Made by a program: the position numbers and the translations under genes | Assembly (NCBI RefSeq): GCF_013031355.1 | Contig: NZ_WPZO01000005.1 | Location: 310,001-374,000, forward strand | DNA from: Ruegeria arenilitoris | GTDB taxonomy: Bacteria; Pseudomonadota; Alphaproteobacteria; Rhodobacterales; Rhodobacteraceae | Length of the DNA stretch: 64,000 nucleotides | Reading direction: 5' to 3' | The notes under the pieces: model-generated | Database searches by the model: none | Told to the model about the DNA's origin: nothing | Seen by the model: the letters and a program-made list of their open reading frames with translations, nothing else | Part shown: positions 62,099 to 64,000 of the stretch, piece after piece | Layout: each line of letters starts with the position of its first letter | Position numbering within the stretch: position 1 is the stretch's first letter

Positions 62099-63007
62099 TC
62101 ACGCCTGGTATTTGCTGATGATGTATTGGCTGGTCATTAGATCCAGATGCGCGCCACCGCCGTTCTTGAACAGCGTGATCGCGGTCGGGTCAGGCGCAAA
62201 CTGGTCCAGATCATAATAGTCGGCCACCAAATCGCTGCGGCTGATCACGCCCTGTTCGATCGGAATTTTGATCTCACCGATATGATCTACGGTTGAGTCA
62301 AAACTGTCCATGTAGATACGGGCACGCTGCAGCGCCAGATCTTTGGCCTCGCGCATGTCGGGCCGATAGGCGCCGACAAGGTTCAGGTGTTGGCCAGGGC
62401 GCAACCACTCGCCCTTGATGAAGGGTTGAGTGCTCATTGTGGCCGTCAAGACAATGTCGGCCCGGTCAACCGCATCTGCCAGGTCATATTCGACGTCGAT
62501 TTGCCCCTGTGTTGCGGCCATAGCTTCGGCCTTGGCGGTGGTACGGTTCCACACGCGTATTTTGGCTTGCGGGAAACCGGCAGCAAAGGCTTCGCACAGG
62601 GATCGGGCAACCGGTCCCGCGCCCACGATCAGGATATTGCGGCTGTCCGGGTTCGCTAAACGCAGCGCGCCCAGCAGGCTGTCCCCGGCTGTTTTCCACT
62701 TGGTCACCAGAAAAAAGTCGACCAGCGCCGCCAATCGCCCATCTGCATCGTCATAAATGCTGACGGACCCATCGATCACAGGGCGCCCGGCCTGAACATT
62801 GCCCGGGAAAATGGTGGTGGATTTCACGGCGATGCCCAGCCCGTCAATCCAGGCCGACCGCGACAGCAGCGTGTCCGCGCCGCGATACAGGAACGTATCT
62901 TCTATCTGAGCCTTGGGCCGCTGATGCCCTTCTGCAAAGGCTTGGGTCAGTTCCACCCAGTCCAGATTGGCCTCTCCTTCGGCAAACGGGATTTGCAGGA
63001 CGTTCAT
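62099..63007 (-). CDS. Ornithine cyclodeaminase / mu-crystallin family protein
   Basis: A 302-residue NAD(P)-binding enzyme. The cofactor site is NILIVGAGPVARSLCEAFAA near 123-142, with the substrate-side segment GIAVKSTTIFPGNVQAGRP near 58-76, whose Lys is the usual catalytic residue, and LVGAYRPDMREAKD near 215-228. Members act as ornithine cyclodeaminase, alanine dehydrogenase or pyrroline/piperideine-2-carboxylate reductase; the sequence alone does not decide. It overlaps the HAD gene by 4 bp. Confidence 0.85.
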   Translation of the reverse strand: MNVLQIPFAEGEANLDWVELTQAFAEGHQRPKAQIEDTFLYRGADTLLSRSAWIDGLGIAVKSTTIFPGNVQAGRPVIDGSVSIYDDADGRLAALVDFFLVTKWKTAGDSLLGALRLANPDSRNILIVGAGPVARSLCEAFAAGFPQAKIRVWNRTTAKAEAMAATQGQIDVEYDLADAVDRADIVLTATMSTQPFIKGEWLRPGQHLNLVGAYRPDMREAKDLALQRARIYMDSFDSTVDHIGEIKIPIEQGVISRSDLVADYYDLDQFAPDPTAITLFKNGGGAHLDLMTSQYIISKYQA

Positions 63008-63624
63008 CGGGCCTCATCCTCGGTCAACAGACCTTCGGACACCAAACGCTCCGCCCAGCCTTGCGGGCCAGTAAAGTGATGCGTTTGCCATCCGCGCGCC
63101 CGCGCCGTTTCGATATTGTCGATCCGGTCATCCGCGAACAGCAAAGCCTCGGGCGCCACGCCGCAATCGGCCTCGACCATTTCGTAAATTGGAACATGCG
63201 GCTTCACTGCCTTCATGCGGCCCGAGACATAGTGCCGATCAAACTCGTTCAGAAACGGGTAAACCGTGGTGGCATAGTCGAAATTCTGCACCCCGAAATT
63301 GGTCAGCGCGAAAACGGGGATGTTTTTGGCGCGCAAAGCCCGCTGCAGACGGACGGAATGCGGGATTTCGGGCGAGGCCAATTCGATCCATTTGTCATGC
63401 CACATGCGGATTTCGTCGCGCCATTCAGGGTATTTCTCGGCCCAGTCATAGATCGTATCGGTGAAATGATGCCCTTGATCCACCAGATCGTTCATCCCGT
63501 GCAGATCGACTTCGGCGAACATGGCGCGACGGCGTTCTTCACCGATGACCTTGTCGTAATAGCGCTCTGGCTGCCATTCGATCAGAACGTTCCCGATGTC
63601 GAAAACCACGGCTTCAATCGGCAT
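63004..63624 (-). CDS. HAD-superfamily hydrolase (subfamily IA)
   Basis: A 206-residue phosphatase-type HAD protein. Motif I is VVFDIGNVLIEWQPERYY (Asp nucleophile near residue 9; note the second Asp is Asn in DIGN), motif II FALTNFGVQNF near 105-115, motif III Lys in SGRMKAVKPHVPIYEM and motif IV LLFADDRIDNIETARARGW near 163-181. The D-x-G-N nucleophile motif matches the YihX/YfnB group, in which Asn replaces the second Asp. It is co-translated with the ornithine cyclodeaminase homologue (ATGA), so the phosphate ester or acid substrate may be linked to amino-acid metabolism. Confidence 0.86.
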   Translation of the reverse strand: MPIEAVVFDIGNVLIEWQPERYYDKVIGEERRRAMFAEVDLHGMNDLVDQGHHFTDTIYDWAEKYPEWRDEIRMWHDKWIELASPEIPHSVRLQRALRAKNIPVFALTNFGVQNFDYATTVYPFLNEFDRHYVSGRMKAVKPHVPIYEMVEADCGVAPEALLFADDRIDNIETARARGWQTHHFTGPQGWAERLVSEGLLTEDEAR

Positions 63625-63679
63625 GATGTGCCCCTGTCAAATCAATCCAGTTTGCACCGACTGAACCAATACCCGCCCG

Positions 63680-63768
63680 GATTTACAAGGGCGGAACCGC
63701 AGCGCGCAGCGCTGCCCGGCCCAACCGGAGAAGACGCATATTTGATGCGTCGCCGACGGGCGGGAGGG
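63680..63768. repeat. GC-rich extragenic repeat element with two hairpins
   Basis: Contains GCAGCGC-GCA-GCGCTGC (63699-63715) and GACGCAT-ATTTG-ATGCGTC (63733-63751), both perfect 7-bp stems, followed by GGCGGGAGGG. The composition and layout match a class of extragenic repeats I associate with Roseobacter genomes; copy number is unverified. Confidence 0.5.
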
Positions 63769-64000
63769 TTAGCCCCGCAGGGCTGCCCTCAATTCCCGCT
63801 CCAGCGCATCCAGAAACCGGGACCGGTCCGCCTTGCCAAAGGGTTTGCCACCGCCGCCTGCGCCCAGCGGATTGGACGCGCGCAGGTCGGCCATCAGATC
63901 GCGCATCGCCAGTTGCTGGCCGATATTGGCGACCGTGAACGCCTCGCCATTCGGGCGCAGGACCCGCGCCCCGGCTTCCACGCATTTCGCGGCCAAAGGG
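63769..64000 (-). CDS. UPF0178 (YaiI/YqxD) family protein, C-terminal part (runs off right edge)
   Basis: The last 77 codons of a YaiI/YqxD-family protein: PLAAKCVEAGARVLRPNGEAF, in two parts, then TVANIGQQLAMRDLMADLRA, GGGGKPFGKADRSRFLDALE. This matches the family's end (DIPLAARCV..GAxVLxPNGExFTxxNI...DRSRFL). The N-terminal DADACPVK part lies beyond the window. Related to PIN/NYN nucleases, function unknown. Confidence 0.88.
   Translation of the reverse strand, partial: PLAAKCVEAGARVLRPNGEAFTVANIGQQLAMRDLMADLRASNPLGAGGGGKPFGKADRSRFLDALERELRAALRG

Overview
The window reads as a chromosomal segment of a marine alphaproteobacterium of the Roseobacter group (Rhodobacteraceae, Ruegeria-like). 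This is an inference from gene content: a methionine gamma-lyase beside an AceE-like E1, a DctPQM TRAP transporter, a Na+-NQR operon with its ApbE/NqrM maturation genes, and the accD-folC pair. It also rests on the high GC of coding DNA, many ATGA/GTGA start-stop overlaps, and GC-rich extragenic repeats of a kind common in this family. No database search was possible. There is one tRNA (Pro, CGG), no rRNA, no CRISPR array and no intact mobile element; IS5- and IS110-type transposase scraps sit at about 2.8 kb and 32 kb.

Layout. 0-2.4 kb: an edge-truncated AceE-like E1 subunit and methionine gamma-lyase, divergent from an Lrp regulator. 2.5-3.0 kb: a decayed helix-turn-helix gene joined to an IS5-type transposase scrap. 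3.1-6.9 kb: an exported three-gene operon of two PilJ/NarX-P-box-like proteins and a PstS-like/OmpA fusion. 7.0-12.9 kb: a GMC oxidoreductase divergent from a TRAP transporter with a Tat-type binding protein and an IclR regulator. 13-18.3 kb: NAD-malic enzyme, an MFS carrier and an acyl-CoA synthetase, with a YCII-like remnant upstream. 18.7-22.7 kb: small regulated modules: RibD/DHFR-like plus TetR, a TopAI (YjhX)/YjhQ toxin-antitoxin pair behind a structured leader with a six-codon leader ORF, and ArsR divergent from NIPSNAP and ABM genes. 22.9-28.5 kb: a TetR gene with twin 16-bp operators controlling a membrane protein, a GFA protein, a haloalkane dehalogenase and an HlyD/ABC-2 exporter. 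29-31.5 kb: a CPA1 antiporter with a cyclic-nucleotide-binding-like tail.

32.4-64 kb is mostly housekeeping. It holds tRNA-Pro, an RlmL-type methyltransferase, nqrABCDEF, two nucleotide-sugar enzymes and a CBS protein. ApbE and NqrM follow, and complete the Na+-NQR biogenesis set. Next come a sulfatase-superfamily hydrolase, gpmI, a degenerate EnvC/M23 protein, ctpA, a DHA2 transporter and two uncharacterised overlapping genes. A very unusual 1035-residue ABC-exporter-like protein follows: its Walker motifs are lost and it has a large insertion and a cyclic-nucleotide-binding-like tail. The segment ends with a CPBP protease, accD, folC, zapE, an OFA-like MFS carrier, an ornithine cyclodeaminase homologue, a HAD hydrolase and an edge-truncated UPF0178 gene.

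The strongest leads are the PilJ/PilJ/PstS-OmpA operon, the TopAI-YjhQ module with its leader, the TetR-controlled dehalogenase-plus-exporter operon, and the pseudo-ABC protein.
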